64,000 bases of DNA from Microglena sp. YARC. Taxonomy: Eukaryota > Chlorophyta > Chlorophyceae > Chlamydomonadales > Chlamydomonadaceae. The notes beneath the pieces were generated by a model. That model was not told the origin of the DNA. It saw nothing but the letters and a program-made list of their open reading frames with translations, and did not search any database. Each line of letters opens with the position of its first letter. The stretch's first letter is position 1. The position numbers and the translations under genes are program-made. Below, piece after piece: positions 47,410-57,454 of the stretch. The DNA is taken from assembly GCA_022414725.1 (NCBI GenBank), contig CM039463.1, forward strand, positions 32,195,579 through 32,259,578. Direction: 5' to 3'.

Positions 47410-48912
47410 CTATTGGGTGGTAAAGTCTTGACATAACCACGTTGGTGCGGCCTCTATCTGAGGTCCATCAGCTTGAGGGACAAAGTCCCTAGCATCCAGA
47501 CTTGGATCAATACCTACTTGCACATCAAAGAGGTCTGCAAAATAATCAGTCCAATCATGAATTGTGATAGCTGCCGTAGTGGCCTTGTTAGGCTCACGCA
47601 CGTCTTTACATAAACTTTTCGGATTATGCCGAAGATTCGTATGAAGGTTCTCCATGCGTGTTTCTAGCCACTTCCTCTTCTTTCTTCTGAGAATCCTCTT
47701 GTACTCCTTGTGCATAGAACCAGCCAAGTCAGAGCTAGAGCCATGTTGATGTTCTGCTTGGCTTGCTGCCTGTCTAGCACGATTGCATTCATCATCATAC
47801 CATGCGTTCATGGGCCCGTGCTTACGTTTAGCTACAGGTTTGTGACATGGTGTGCATTTGCTTATGGCTAGTTCAATAGCACTAGCAATCCCCTTCTCTG
47901 AATCTTCCATAGATGAGCTATGGAGTGCATTGTCAAGTAATCGGTTAACGTCTGGGTCACGCTTAATTGTGTGCGCATAAATCTGGGCATAGTTGTCTTT
48001 CCATTTCAGTTTGGGCGAAGGTTTACTACCAGCAGGTGTACTAATAGTACCTTGACAAGGCCTAAGAGCAGCATCTGGTATGTGGAGTGTGATAGGCATG
48101 TGGTCAAACTTTTTACCCCCTGGCCTGAGAGGGCAGTCATGCTTGGGAGTCACACTAAACTTGACTCCTGGGGTGTTGAGAAGACTAGGGGCAGCTAGCG
48201 CATAATCAATGACAGATTTCTTGTCCATGCCATCTGCAAAGAAGGTATGTGCACCTTGCATATCACCTTCTGTTCTACCGTTAAGGATGATAAGACCAGT
48301 TACTACACATAGATGGAGTAGGCCCCCCCCCAATCGATTGGGGGGAGCTGTGTCCATGCTACACCTCGGTTGAATGGTTTGGTTGGGGGCTGTATTATTG
48401 GTTTGGGATACTGGTTCATCTCCTAACTCGGTATCTTCATTGTCCACACCAAGACCAACCCGAGCGTTGAAGTCACCCATCACCACAACGTTGCCTTTTT
48501 CCTGGAAGTTCCCAATGATTTTACCCAGAGTGAGGAAGTGGTCCTCTATACTAATGTAGTCGTCACCATGTTTGTAGTATGAGCTGTTAGCATGTGGGAT
48601 ATAGCACACACCAATGTGTGTTCCATGTATGCGAATCCAGGCCATGCCTAATTCAGGTGCCTCATGGACTAAAGTAGCATTTAGGCAAGTGCGGACATAG
48701 ATAGCGACCCCCCCATCCTTGCTCAACTTGGGGCGAGGGGCACAAGAAAGGCATTTGAAACCTGGAATGTGGGGGGTGTCTGGCTGGCCTCGCACCCCTG
48801 TATGTGAAAACAATAAAATGTCGTGTTTTCTCACCACTTTCATTGCTGCACCGCAGCTGCTTAGAACACTGAGTTGTCCTCTGATGTTCCATGCAAGGCA
48901 CCTTAGTCCACT
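47410..48912 (-). CDS. L1-like element: AP endonuclease part of ORF2
   Basis: Opens right after the ORF1 TGA with SGLRCLAWNIRGQLSVLSSC, the WNIRG start motif of LINE endonucleases. It continues with VVVMGDFNARVG, SVIDYALAAP and DHMPITLHI, the GDFN and D.A...DH.P catalytic motifs. The first ATG in this frame is at 48,843, after the WNIRG motif, so translation probably does not start there. Confidence 0.9.
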   Translation of the reverse strand, partial: SGLRCLAWNIRGQLSVLSSCGAAMKVVRKHDILLFSHTGVRGQPDTPHIPGFKCLSCAPRPKLSKDGGVAIYVRTCLNATLVHEAPELGMAWIRIHGTHIGVCYIPHANSSYYKHGDDYISIEDHFLTLGKIIGNFQEKGNVVVMGDFNARVGLGVDNEDTELGDEPVSQTNNTAPNQTIQPRCSMDTAPPNRLGGGLLHLCVVTGLIILNGRTEGDMQGAHTFFADGMDKKSVIDYALAAPSLLNTPGVKFSVTPKHDCPLRPGGKKFDHMPITLHIPDAALRPCQGTISTPAGSKPSPKLKWKDNYAQIYAHTIKRDPDVNRLLDNALHSSSMEDSEKGIASAIELAISKCTPCHKPVAKRKHGPMNAWYDDECNRARQAASQAEHQHGSSSDLAGSMHKEYKRILRRKKRKWLETRMENLHTNLRHNPKSLCKDVREPNKATTAAITIHDWTDYFADLFDVQVGIDPSLDARDFVPQADGPQIEAAPTWLCQDFTTQ

Positions 48913-49562
48913 TCATGCATCAGTCGATGAGACACCTGAGGGAGGGGCCTTGTCCCGCACCTTCAGGAGTCCTCTATTGAACGAAACCCACTTAGAGGGG
49001 TCCCTCTTAGCTTCCAGAAACGCTGGAAGGTTTCCCTTGTGCAGCTTCAGCTCCTCAGGAGACAAGAAATCCAGAGCTGCTACTCCGCTATCCTTGAGGA
49101 ACCTTCGGTTCCGCACAATGGAGGAAGCATCGAAGCTGGAGGATACTGTGATTAGGGCAAGGCGGGGTCGTGAGGGATCCACCTTACCTCCCATGCGTCG
49201 AGCGGACACAATAGTAAACTCTACCTTGTCTTGCTCCTTCTGGCGTAGATGTTGTTGGCTTCTAAAGCCTGGGTGAGCTTAGACTTTACAGCCACCGCTA
49301 GCTGCCTGTCGTTCTCACTGGAATCTTCAGGGATGCCCGAGATCCTGAATTGCACGTCGTAACCTGCTTGGTCTGGGGGGGCTGAGCCCGGTCGCTGGAT
49401 GAGTGGCCGACTCCATGCAGATTTTTTTCCCCTGCTGGGGGCACCACCGGCCGATCCTTGATAGCAGCTTCCAGGGCAGAAATACGCTTCTCCTGGGATA
49501 CTATCGTATGCCTTTGGGCGTTCACAGTGGCCTCTATGTTTGCGATCTTAGTCGTCTGTTTC
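48913..49562 (-). pseudogene. L1-like element: ORF1 3' part, truncated by Dualen insertion
   Basis: Minus-strand frames give a heptad-rich coiled coil (IVSQEKRISALEAAIKDRP), a Gln/Pro/Ser-rich linker, and FLSPEELKLHKGNLPAFLEA with AKRDPSKWVSFNRGLLKVRD, ending in SSTDA-TGA. The general layout is coiled coil then a compact C-terminal domain, as in L1 ORF1 proteins. A frameshift lies near 49,200-49,300. The coiled coil is cut at 49,562. Confidence 0.7.
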
Positions 49563-49833
49563 TGAAATTGAAATTGAAATTGAAATTGTTACATCCGTGT
49601 AGAACCGTTACTCACTGGACGTGAAGTTAAGGACACCATAGCGTAAGCCGGAGCTAGCTATAGTCACCGTAGGACCATCTCAGTAAAAAGAATTACCACC
49701 GATGCCTGACCGGCAGGCACCGTAGCCACATCATGCCAGTGCAGCTTAATACGGGGTTTTTTCACCCCGGTTGGGAAGCACCGGCACAATACAGCTGGTC
49801 AGACAAAACCTGAGAGGGGGGACGGTCTGTGTG

Positions 49834-51048
49834 CTAGTCCCCGGGTATCGACCCGGGGTGTGCTTCCATAAAACGTCTGCACTGTAAAATACTCTGAAAG
49901 CTAGTGATGGTGTGGGAGTGGACTGTGTCCGCCAATTTGAGGGCACATGATCTCTGAAGTCCAAGAGTGGTCATAGAAGTCAAAAAAGAGGTTGGAATAG
50001 TACAAGTTGTTCCGACGGTGATAACTTCATAGTGAACAAGGTATCCAGCCGATCTGAGGCCATTTACTAATTCAACATGCTGGGCGTGTTTAGTGATAAA
50101 CTTAGTAGCATGGTTGGTATCAGAGCAGTATCCAAGCTCAAGAACCCAGAGTTCTTTATCAGACATACAGGTAGGAGAGTCTATGTCAGGTAGGACGGCA
50201 AGATCAGGTCTCATTCTCTTCCAGTCCGCTACAGTAATAGAGGAGAAGCGTAGCCAGTCAGGGAGACGTTTGCCCAGGACCCCCCTGGGGAGGTCCTCTT
50301 CCTTGCCAGCGTCCATGATCATTCTGCGAGATCCCAGGGCTCCGGTGCAAATGGCCTTGTGGATGAGTCGCACTGCAGCGTCATGTCTCTTGATATAGAG
50401 CCCCTCGAAAGTCCGGTGTGTGCAGCCCGCCAGGATGTGGCCCGCTCCGTCCTCACAGGTGTGGCAAATGGGGCATAGGGAGTTCGTGGGGGGGTGAGTG
50501 CTGGAAATATAAGGAAGTTTCCAGCGGAATGCAAGTTTACAGTTCCACAGTCTACCCCAGCGGGCTTTAAGGATGTGGAATTTAGTTTTATGTTGGATAA
50601 GGGTTGAGGTCCAAAATTTGTTACTTGCTTGAGGAAGTTGGTGGGGAGTGTTATCAGCCCAGGTGGTTGCATAGATCCCTTTAAGAGGGTGTTGGCCAAG
50701 GTGGCAGCTAGTGGGCAGGTTAGAGGTGATACCTTGTGTAAGGTTAGGTGCTAAAATTCTTGGGGGAGTATCTCCCATGGGTGTACGAGGAGGTTGAACT
50801 GTAGGCCAGTAAACATTGTGGCGGGGGATTTCCCCAGTGTTATCAGTAAAATTAGTTGAGGTAGGGTGCTCAGCTGCCTTGCGTGCCAGAGTGTCTGCTC
50901 TGTCATTTCCAAGGATACCTGTGTGGGAACGGACTTTACAAAGAGTGGTGGGTGAGCCATGCAGGATGCGTTGAATGAGGTGTTTTTGAATTGATTGCAG
51001 TAATTCAGTATGAATGGAACGGGTTGTTGTGGTGGGGTCATGAATCAT
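49834..51048 (-). CDS. Dualen copy 2: RNase H end, zinc knuckle and restriction-like endonuclease
   Basis: 404 open codons ending in TAG. Residues about 38-51 (CKVRSHTGILGNDRAD) are the last RNase H motif. Zinc knuckle Cys192, Cys195, His204, Cys209 (LCPICHTCEDGAGHILAGCT). Arg280-Pro-Asp282 (KRMRPDLAVL) followed by Glu304 (WVLELGYCSD) fit the RPD...E core of restriction-like endonucleases seen in R2-type elements. Confidence 0.85.
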   Translation of the reverse strand: MIHDPTTTTRSIHTELLQSIQKHLIQRILHGSPTTLCKVRSHTGILGNDRADTLARKAAEHPTSTNFTDNTGEIPRHNVYWPTVQPPRTPMGDTPPRILAPNLTQGITSNLPTSCHLGQHPLKGIYATTWADNTPHQLPQASNKFWTSTLIQHKTKFHILKARWGRLWNCKLAFRWKLPYISSTHPPTNSLCPICHTCEDGAGHILAGCTHRTFEGLYIKRHDAAVRLIHKAICTGALGSRRMIMDAGKEEDLPRGVLGKRLPDWLRFSSITVADWKRMRPDLAVLPDIDSPTCMSDKELWVLELGYCSDTNHATKFITKHAQHVELVNGLRSAGYLVHYEVITVGTTCTIPTSFLTSMTTLGLQRSCALKLADTVHSHTITSFQSILQCRRFMEAHPGSIPGD

Positions 51049-51500
51049 TTTTTTATAAGTTGAAGAGAGCAGAGGCTGTCTGTATGAAGGGTAAGAGATT
51101 TGTCATAATCAATGTTGAGAAGGGCTGGGTGGATGGCTACCAGTTCTGCCCTGTTGTTAGTTTTGGTGGCCCCTATTCCCCCAGGGTTGATGGTGTAGCT
51201 TTGTCCTGCAGCCGGGACATACTGCAGCACCTATTTTGCTAGGGTGTCCTGGTTTACCTTTTATTAGGCTACCATCTGTGTAGACCTGGAGGCCAGAGGA
51301 GGGGGTAGCAAGGTAAAAACAAGGGTGGGTGATGGTAAGAGGAGAAGGAGGAGGGTGTTGGTGGAGTGGAGGTTGCCAGGGATTTTTGGCAAGAGATTTA
51401 AGTTTCCGAGGGTAGGTGATGACAATGTCAGTGAAAGTAAGTGTGGGAGGTGGTGTGATAGTAGAGGGCTCCCAGGATGAGGAGAGGCTTTGCATGTAGT
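51045..51500 (-). pseudogene. Dualen copy 2: RNase H, N-terminal part, frameshifted
   Basis: LQVYTDGSLIKG, TNNRAELVAIHPALLNIDYD and LTLHTDSLCSLQL hold the D, E and D catalytic positions. The pieces are in different frames (shifts near 51,170 and 51,245), and another shift separates them from the 49,834-51,048 frame. Confidence 0.82.
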
Positions 51501-51678
51501 ATGTCCATTGGTCAATAAAATCTGGGAGTTTAGGAAAGTAAGTCTCTTGGCTGTGAGGGTTGCATATAAGAAGGAGGTGTAATTTTTGAGTGGAGGGTGG
51601 GGTGTGAGATTTGCTGCCAAGCCAAATTTCAGAGGTAGTATAAAATTCAGACTGTGGTCTAGAGTCAATGTAGTGAAT

Positions 51679-53508
51679 CTAGGAGTGATGGAGGAGAGTT
51701 TTGTAAGGGGCAGAAAGGTCATCAGGGAGGAGCATCAGGGTGCAGGTAGGGCTGAGAGTATTTTCAGCATGGTCAGCACTGGCTAGAGCCCACCTTAGAG
51801 CTTGGTGTGCTTGTGTGGTGGAGTTGGGAATGTCCACCAGTGAGCCCCCAGTACAGATGGTAAGAAAGGGGTCTTGGTTGGAGCCAAAGAGCTGGTCAGC
51901 AGGGCTGGTAGAAGAGAAGCTGGTGAGGCTTTGGTCGTAGCTAAGAGGATTGGAGGTACGATGGTGAGTAATGCCCAGAGCAGCTGCTGCTTGGTAGAGG
52001 AAGGGAGACAGAATGTTAGTGGCATCAGGAGCAGCTCTGTATCTGGTGAAGAGGGCAGCTAAGTCAGTGTGGTATGTTCCTCCTTGGGTCAGTTGGTTCC
52101 ATTTGGTAGGGTGGTGATTTTTAAAGTGGTCATAGTTTTGTTTAAGAGAGGTGAGCCTGTCGTTGGGAATGTGCCCAAGACAGTGACCTGTGGGGTTATA
52201 AAGATATGAAGCGTTGGTATGTGTGTGTGTGGATTGGTCATCCAAAGTAGTTAGGATGCCTGTTTGTATAATGTAGGTTGAGGGTGGTTGAATGTCCCAG
52301 TCTGGGTGCCTGTCGTGTGTGTCAATGTGCAAAAGTTTGTGAACCAGATTATGATTGTCAGCATTAAATCCTGGGGAGATGGCCCATTGGCCTTGTTGCT
52401 GGAGGTTAGTGAGGTGGATGTCCTTCCTGGGATTGAGGTGTGTGGTTATCGGAGGAGTGGTTTTAAAGGTGTGGGTTAATTGGTCATATGCTGGTTGTCC
52501 CACCAGTTCAACAAGGTGAGCCGCATGGTGAGATTGAGGTTTCCAATGTATGGTGGAGGTAGTGGAGGTAAGAGGTGTGCAGTGGTGGATGCTGTATCCC
52601 ATGCGTGTGTAGGAGTTGATATGGTCGTTGTGCATGATGGTTGGGGCCCATTGGACGTGGACAACGGTGGTGGTGGCAAGTTTGTCGTCGCTGTAAGAGC
52701 GCTTGCCCCGCCAGCTCGTAATGTGCAGGGCTCTGTACTGAGATCCGTAAGTAAGGTGAAGCAGGCGCGCCGGTGGTGCAGGTGCGCTGCTGTCGGGGAA
52801 TGTCATGGCCTTGCGGATCCTGTCAGGGTGCGAGGTGGAAGTTATTTTATATGCGCGGTAGAATTTGGAGGAGGAGGAGTGTCTGATCCAAGATTTGCAC
52901 AAGTAGTGGCGTGCTGACCAGGTGGCGTCACTGTTGGGGCAGCCCCATGCTTGGTGCGCGTGACTGCCTGCGATCTGCGTGGGCCACGCCCACCATTGGT
53001 TTCCTTCCAGGTCCCCAGTGGGGTCCGCCTCGTAGTCTGCATCAGTAACGGTGGCGTGAGGTTGGTAGCGCTGGGTGAGTGGGGTGGAGGATTCGATAGG
53101 AGCAGGAAATTTAACGTTGTCTGTCGTGTTCTGCGAAATTGCGTAGCCAGGCGCAAGTTGCCTGTGGGAGAGGGGGAGTGGGTCAGAGTGAGTTGGAGGA
53201 ATGACGGTTTGGAGGGAGGAGAGGTGTGCGGTGAGGCGGTTCAGGGATCGTTTGTGGTGTTTAGTAATTTTGTGTAAAGTAATAAGAGAGAGGTCTGTAG
53301 TACTGATAAGATGAGTTCCCATGGGGGTGACCAGGTCGTGGTATGAGTAGATGTCCAGGTCGTGGAAAGGAGTCATGAGTGAGACAGGGATTGCCTGTGG
53401 TGGAAGAGGGAGAGAGTGTATGTTAAGTTTGTCAAGAAGTTCTGTGTCATTCCAAGAAATTGTTATGTCAGATTTTTTAATAATTTCCAGCTGGCGGGCA
53501 AGGGACAT
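51679..53508 (-). CDS. Dualen copy 2: large linker between RT and RNase H, function unknown
   Basis: 609 open codons with the same relative frame as the 49,834-51,048 ORF. No known domain is recognised. Trp/His-rich stretches (EGNQWWAWPTQIAGSHAHQA, VELVGQPAYDQLTHTFKTTP) are conserved with copy 1, which suggests selection on the protein during past activity. Confidence 0.65.
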   Translation of the reverse strand: MSLARQLEIIKKSDITISWNDTELLDKLNIHSLPLPPQAIPVSLMTPFHDLDIYSYHDLVTPMGTHLISTTDLSLITLHKITKHHKRSLNRLTAHLSSLQTVIPPTHSDPLPLSHRQLAPGYAISQNTTDNVKFPAPIESSTPLTQRYQPHATVTDADYEADPTGDLEGNQWWAWPTQIAGSHAHQAWGCPNSDATWSARHYLCKSWIRHSSSSKFYRAYKITSTSHPDRIRKAMTFPDSSAPAPPARLLHLTYGSQYRALHITSWRGKRSYSDDKLATTTVVHVQWAPTIMHNDHINSYTRMGYSIHHCTPLTSTTSTIHWKPQSHHAAHLVELVGQPAYDQLTHTFKTTPPITTHLNPRKDIHLTNLQQQGQWAISPGFNADNHNLVHKLLHIDTHDRHPDWDIQPPSTYIIQTGILTTLDDQSTHTHTNASYLYNPTGHCLGHIPNDRLTSLKQNYDHFKNHHPTKWNQLTQGGTYHTDLAALFTRYRAAPDATNILSPFLYQAAAALGITHHRTSNPLSYDQSLTSFSSTSPADQLFGSNQDPFLTICTGGSLVDIPNSTTQAHQALRWALASADHAENTLSPTCTLMLLPDDLSAPYKTLLHHS

Positions 53509-55166
53509 ATATTTAAGTTGCTTGCGGGAGAGAGAGAGAGAGGATCTAGAGTGGTCATGGCGGAGGTTGATTTGTCAAGAAGAGCCCTGGTGAGAATTCC
53601 CAGGTGACCTTGGTCGTTCATGGACTGGGTGAGGGCTGTTGCAGTAATCTGAGTATATTCAGTGAGTAGGGAGGGCACCCCTAGTCCTGCCTCTGTTTTG
53701 GGGAGGTGGAGTGCTCTTGTCGGAAAGGATCTAGGAAGGGAGCAGCAGAGTTTAACTGTTTTTAATACTGCTCTGTCAATGACATGAATGTCGGTTAGTG
53801 AGAAGGGAGCTACTATCATGGGGTATTTAATAGCTGCTCTGACACATTGTGAGATTATTCGTAGACATTGGGTGGGGGTTGCCCTATTTTTAGCTTTAGT
53901 GAGGATACTCAAGCCTTTGTTGTGGATGGTTTCAATATTAGAGTGAAGTTGAGTTTTCCAATTTAAGGTAAGTGAGATGTGAACCCCCAGGTATTTATAG
54001 GCTTGGTCTGGCGGCTGGTAGGTAGCATAGGAATTACCTAAAGGAATTGTTTCTAGCCTTTGTTTGAGAGTGTTGTTGTGAGTAGGTTGTGAGGGGTGTG
54101 ATTTGTGGAGTATGCCACTAACCACACATTTAGTGGCGTTAAGAGGAATGCCCGACCAGATACTAAAAGTTTGAACTTTACCACATTGGATGCGAAGGTC
54201 CTCTGAGCTGCCGGTTAGGACGGCAGTGTCGTCAGCATACCCCAAGCTGCTAGTGTGGTTTTCATCTGCTGTTGTGGAGGGTAGGGATGCTGCTCTGTAT
54301 CCTCGTCCTCCAGAACGGAGCCATCTGTGTAGGGGTTCTAGAAAAATAATGAAGAGTAAGGGGGAGAGAGTGTCTCCCTGGATAGTGCCCCTAGTGATGG
54401 GGATAGGGGAGCCAGATGTATTGTTAAGGAGGATATGTGTAGTAGAGTTTGTGTAAATTCCTTTAATTGTATCTATAGTATCATGTGTATAACCCAAGCT
54501 GTGCATAATGCAGAGAAGTTTTTGGTGATCAATCATGTTGAAGGCAGAGCTAAAGTCAAAGTAGGCAGCATAAAGGTCCTGGTGGAAGAGGGCAGCATCC
54601 TCAATGTTGTGGAGTAGGGTCAAGAGTTGTCTATAGGTACTTTTATCTTTTCTGAAACCCTCTTGGCAGGCACTAAGAATGTGATTGGTTTCAGAGTAGG
54701 TAGTAATAGTGTTGGTAACAAGAGAGGTCCAGAGTTTGGCTACAGCATTGTTAAGGCCTATTGGCCTGTAATTTTGGGGTAAGCAAGGATCTGATTTTTT
54801 GTAGAGCATGACTGTGTGGGAGATTTTCCAGCAGTCTGGTGTTTCTCCCAGGATCCATACTAGCTGCATGAGTTTGTGTATGGTGAGGTGCATTTCCTGT
54901 GGGAGGCACATAAGTAATTCATTAGGTATGCCGTCTGGGCCTGTGGCTTTGTTAGTGGAGAGTTTCCTGATGCAGTCATCATAGGTGGTTGAGGAGGAGA
55001 GATAGGTGTATGGGGAGGCAGTGGTTTTGTATGGAGTTGGCTGGAGTTTCAAGGTGGTATTTTGTCTGTGTGTGTTTTCCCATGGAGGGGGAGTGGCATG
55101 TCGGGTATAATCATCTAAGATGGGTGGTGTGGGAGGTGACACAAGTTTACCCATGTGTTTGGTCAT
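53463..55166 (-). CDS. Dualen copy 2: reverse transcriptase
   Basis: 567 open codons. RT motifs: NKATGPDGIPNELLMCLPQE, YRPIGLNNAVAKLWTSLV, EGFRKDKSTYRQL, LYAAYFDFSSAFNMIDHQKL, GTIQGDTLSPLLFIIFLEPL and SSLGYADDTAVL. It ends by overlapping the linker ORF in another frame near 53,500, where a GAGA run suggests an indel. Confidence 0.92.
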   Translation of the reverse strand: MTKHMGKLVSPPTPPILDDYTRHATPPPWENTHRQNTTLKLQPTPYKTTASPYTYLSSSTTYDDCIRKLSTNKATGPDGIPNELLMCLPQEMHLTIHKLMQLVWILGETPDCWKISHTVMLYKKSDPCLPQNYRPIGLNNAVAKLWTSLVTNTITTYSETNHILSACQEGFRKDKSTYRQLLTLLHNIEDAALFHQDLYAAYFDFSSAFNMIDHQKLLCIMHSLGYTHDTIDTIKGIYTNSTTHILLNNTSGSPIPITRGTIQGDTLSPLLFIIFLEPLHRWLRSGGRGYRAASLPSTTADENHTSSLGYADDTAVLTGSSEDLRIQCGKVQTFSIWSGIPLNATKCVVSGILHKSHPSQPTHNNTLKQRLETIPLGNSYATYQPPDQAYKYLGVHISLTLNWKTQLHSNIETIHNKGLSILTKAKNRATPTQCLRIISQCVRAAIKYPMIVAPFSLTDIHVIDRAVLKTVKLCCSLPRSFPTRALHLPKTEAGLGVPSLLTEYTQITATALTQSMNDQGHLGILTRALLDKSTSAMTTLDPLSLSPASNLNICPLPASWKLLKNLT

Positions 55167-55194
55167 AACTTCCAGGAGACCCTGGGTACTGGTG

Positions 55195-55525
55195 CTAAGT
55201 GTGTTTGAGGATGCATCCAGTAGGGCAGTGGGTGTGTGTGTAATTTTCAGGAGAGAAAATATACCTGTGAGTTTGTCGTGCCTGTGTGCTGAGGCGGCGT
55301 CTGAATTTCTTGATGGAGGCAGTTGCTCTCTCCTCTTTGAGTGCAGCCTGCATGTGACGTAGTTCTGTAATACTTTGTTTAATATCAGCAGTTAGAGAGA
55401 GGCAGTAGTCAGGGAGGAGTAAGTTTTGTAGGTGCTGTTTGTATTTTAATTTTAGTGGTAGGTGAGTATGTGCCTGCCGTATGAGGTGTGCTTCTGAGCT
55501 CCATGTATTGTTGTTGGTCAAGGTG
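55195..55525 (-). pseudogene. Dualen copy 2: fragment between endonuclease and RT
   Basis: Minus-strand open frame with AHLIRQAHTHLPLKLKYKQH and ADIKQSITELRHMQAALKEE, a helical segment shared with copy 1. No catalytic motif. Frames on both sides are shifted. Confidence 0.6.
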
Positions 55526-55825
55526 ATTGGAGGCTGTTCGAAGTGCTTTAATGTGTTTTAATATGGTAGTTAAGACGTCTGTAGGTTTTAGCAGTTTGTC
55601 TGGGCAAACAAATGCCTGGTGTGCTAGACTTAATGGGGCAGATGTCAGTCATGATGGAAAGAGCTTGGTGAAGAGTGATCATGAGATGATCTGCCATGCT
55701 GTTAAGATTTTCTGGCATGGTGGCTGTGAGTTCTTGTCTAATAGATTGGATGTGTGCAGATGTTTTATCTTCCCAGTAAAGTTTGTGCTATAGTCCAGGC
55801 TTTATTTATGTTGATGTGGCTGTGT

Positions 55826-56886
55826 TCAAAATTGATGGAGAAATTTATTTGAGATTGCCTCTTTGGCTTTGGCCATGTCCTGTTGCTTGAGAGGGAGTTG
55901 CAGTTGGGGTGTTGGATTGTGAGGTGGTGTGTCAAGGTTGGGAGGAGGAAAGAGAGAGGAGGTAATTTGTTGTTCCAGGGTCAAGTGGTCAAGTGTGTCT
56001 CCCATTTGGTGTGTGGTTTCTGTCACCATGGTTGCAGGTGGGGGTTGATGAGAATGATGTCATCTATCCTGCTGCTGTAGGAGGTGTTGTCTGAGTAAGT
56101 ATGGGGACGTGGTGATGGTTGGATGTGAATTGAATATTTATTAAGATGCTGGTAGTGAGGCTGGTCCTCCAGGTGATGGACTGTGTTGCTTCTATCAGTA
56201 AGGTAGTAAGCTGCATTCCAGTCTCCCCCTGCAATATAGTGGTGAGAGGGGTTCTGGGATATGATGTAGTGGATGTGTTCATAGATGCGGGCTCTTTTGG
56301 CAGGATCATTGCAGGGCATGTAGACACCTAGAATGTGAGTGATGTTGTTAATAGTTTGATGAGTGAGATGACCAGCTATGTCAGTGGGGATTTCATGTTT
56401 AATTAGGTGTGCAGTAAAAGTCTTTTTGATAAGTGTGATGACTCCAGCTGAGCGGGTAACAATGTTGTCTGCATTGGTAGCTTGCTTAATGGTTTTGCTG
56501 CTGTGATGAAAGTGGTAGTCAGAGAGGTCTTGTTTGATCATATTAATTATGCCTGTATTGTTGGAGGTGAGTTTTGTTTCGGTGAGAATAGCAATGCCTG
56601 GCTCATTAGTTCGAATATGGTCATAGAGTGTTTCCCAGGATGAGAAGATGCCTCTGCAGTTGGAAGTGATAATGTTAGTGAGATAGAGTGCAGTTTGCTG
56701 TTGTTGAACAGGATGTGAAGTAGTATGAGTAATTTTTATTCTTTTCGTTGGAAGGGTTTTGGTGGTGAGTCTGGGAGGAGCAGGTTTCTTGGTAGGAGGT
56801 TCTGCCCCAAAGATTCTGCATTGGCGAAACTTAGTGAAGTCGGGAAGGACGACTTTGCTAGGTATAGGGAGAGGTGTGTTGTGCAT
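55826..56886 (-). CDS. Dualen copy 2: AP-type endonuclease
   Basis: 287-codon frame (56,886-56,023) plus a shifted continuation to 55,826. Motifs: IITSNCRGIFSSWETLYDHI (N near the start), AILTETKL (catalytic E), GGDWNAAYY, and SRIDDIILINP (D.I). The final part is shifted by one base near 56,030. Confidence 0.87.
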
Positions 56887-57454
56887 CTGGTGTGTGCAGA
56901 GGTGTGAGCGTGTTGTAGTTAAATTATTTTTCTTTGCAGGAGATGTTTTTTGTTTTTATCTGGGAGGTTCCTCATCGTCAGAGACTAAGTAAATAGTTTC
57001 TGTGGGGTCATTTTGATTTAAAGAGGGAGAATCTATGGGATCTTCTTGATCTGATAAGGTGGAGTCTAGGAGATCTGAGAAAATTAGATCTGAGGAGTTA
57101 TCCTGATCTGGTAAGTTGTGATCTGTGAGTTCTGCAGGCCATGGGGAAGTTATGTGGTCCATACTGTGGGGAGAGTCAGGATGGTTGTGAGTGGGTGTGG
57201 TGTTACTAGCAGGGGAGATCATGTCAACAGTCTCCCTAATAGGGTGGCCTGGTGTGTGGTTAATTTCTGGTTGAAAAGGGTGTGAAAGGAAGGAGGGTGA
57301 TGTTTTGGTAAGAGTGTAGATGTGCCCTTGAAGTTTTATTCAATCTTGTGAGTGGACAAGACTAGGGCCGTTGTGTTCAGATTTCATGTCCCACCACTTA
57401 CCATTAATTTGCTTAATGGTGGTAGCATGTCCATATCCACAGTTGTAGTTATCA

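Larger units (their letters stand above)
45062..49562 (-). mobile_element. L1-like non-LTR retrotransposon, 5' part displaced
   Basis: 3' end on the left with a (TAATG)n-like tail (45,062-45,090). On the minus strand the order is ORF1 remnant (coiled coil), AP endonuclease, reverse transcriptase and C-terminal CCHC region. All four open segments are in one frame, separated only by in-frame stops (TGA at 48,915-48,913, TAG at 47,412-47,410, TAG near 45,930). Its ORF1 is cut at 49,562 by the 3' tail of Dualen copy 2, so the rest of ORF1 must lie beyond the window. Confidence 0.88.
49563..57450 (-). mobile_element. Dualen/RandI-like non-LTR retrotransposon, copy 2
   Basis: Inserted in the L1-like ORF1. 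It ends on the left in GAAATTGAAATTGAAATTG, the same 3' tail as copy 1. Order on the minus strand: trace of the protease-like His box (YGHATTIKQINGKWWDM, near 57,390-57,450), AP endonuclease, RT, linker, RNase H, zinc knuckle, restriction-like endonuclease. It carries fewer frameshifts than copy 1. At its 5' side it runs into the Ty1/copia element, which probably inserted into it. Confidence 0.88.
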
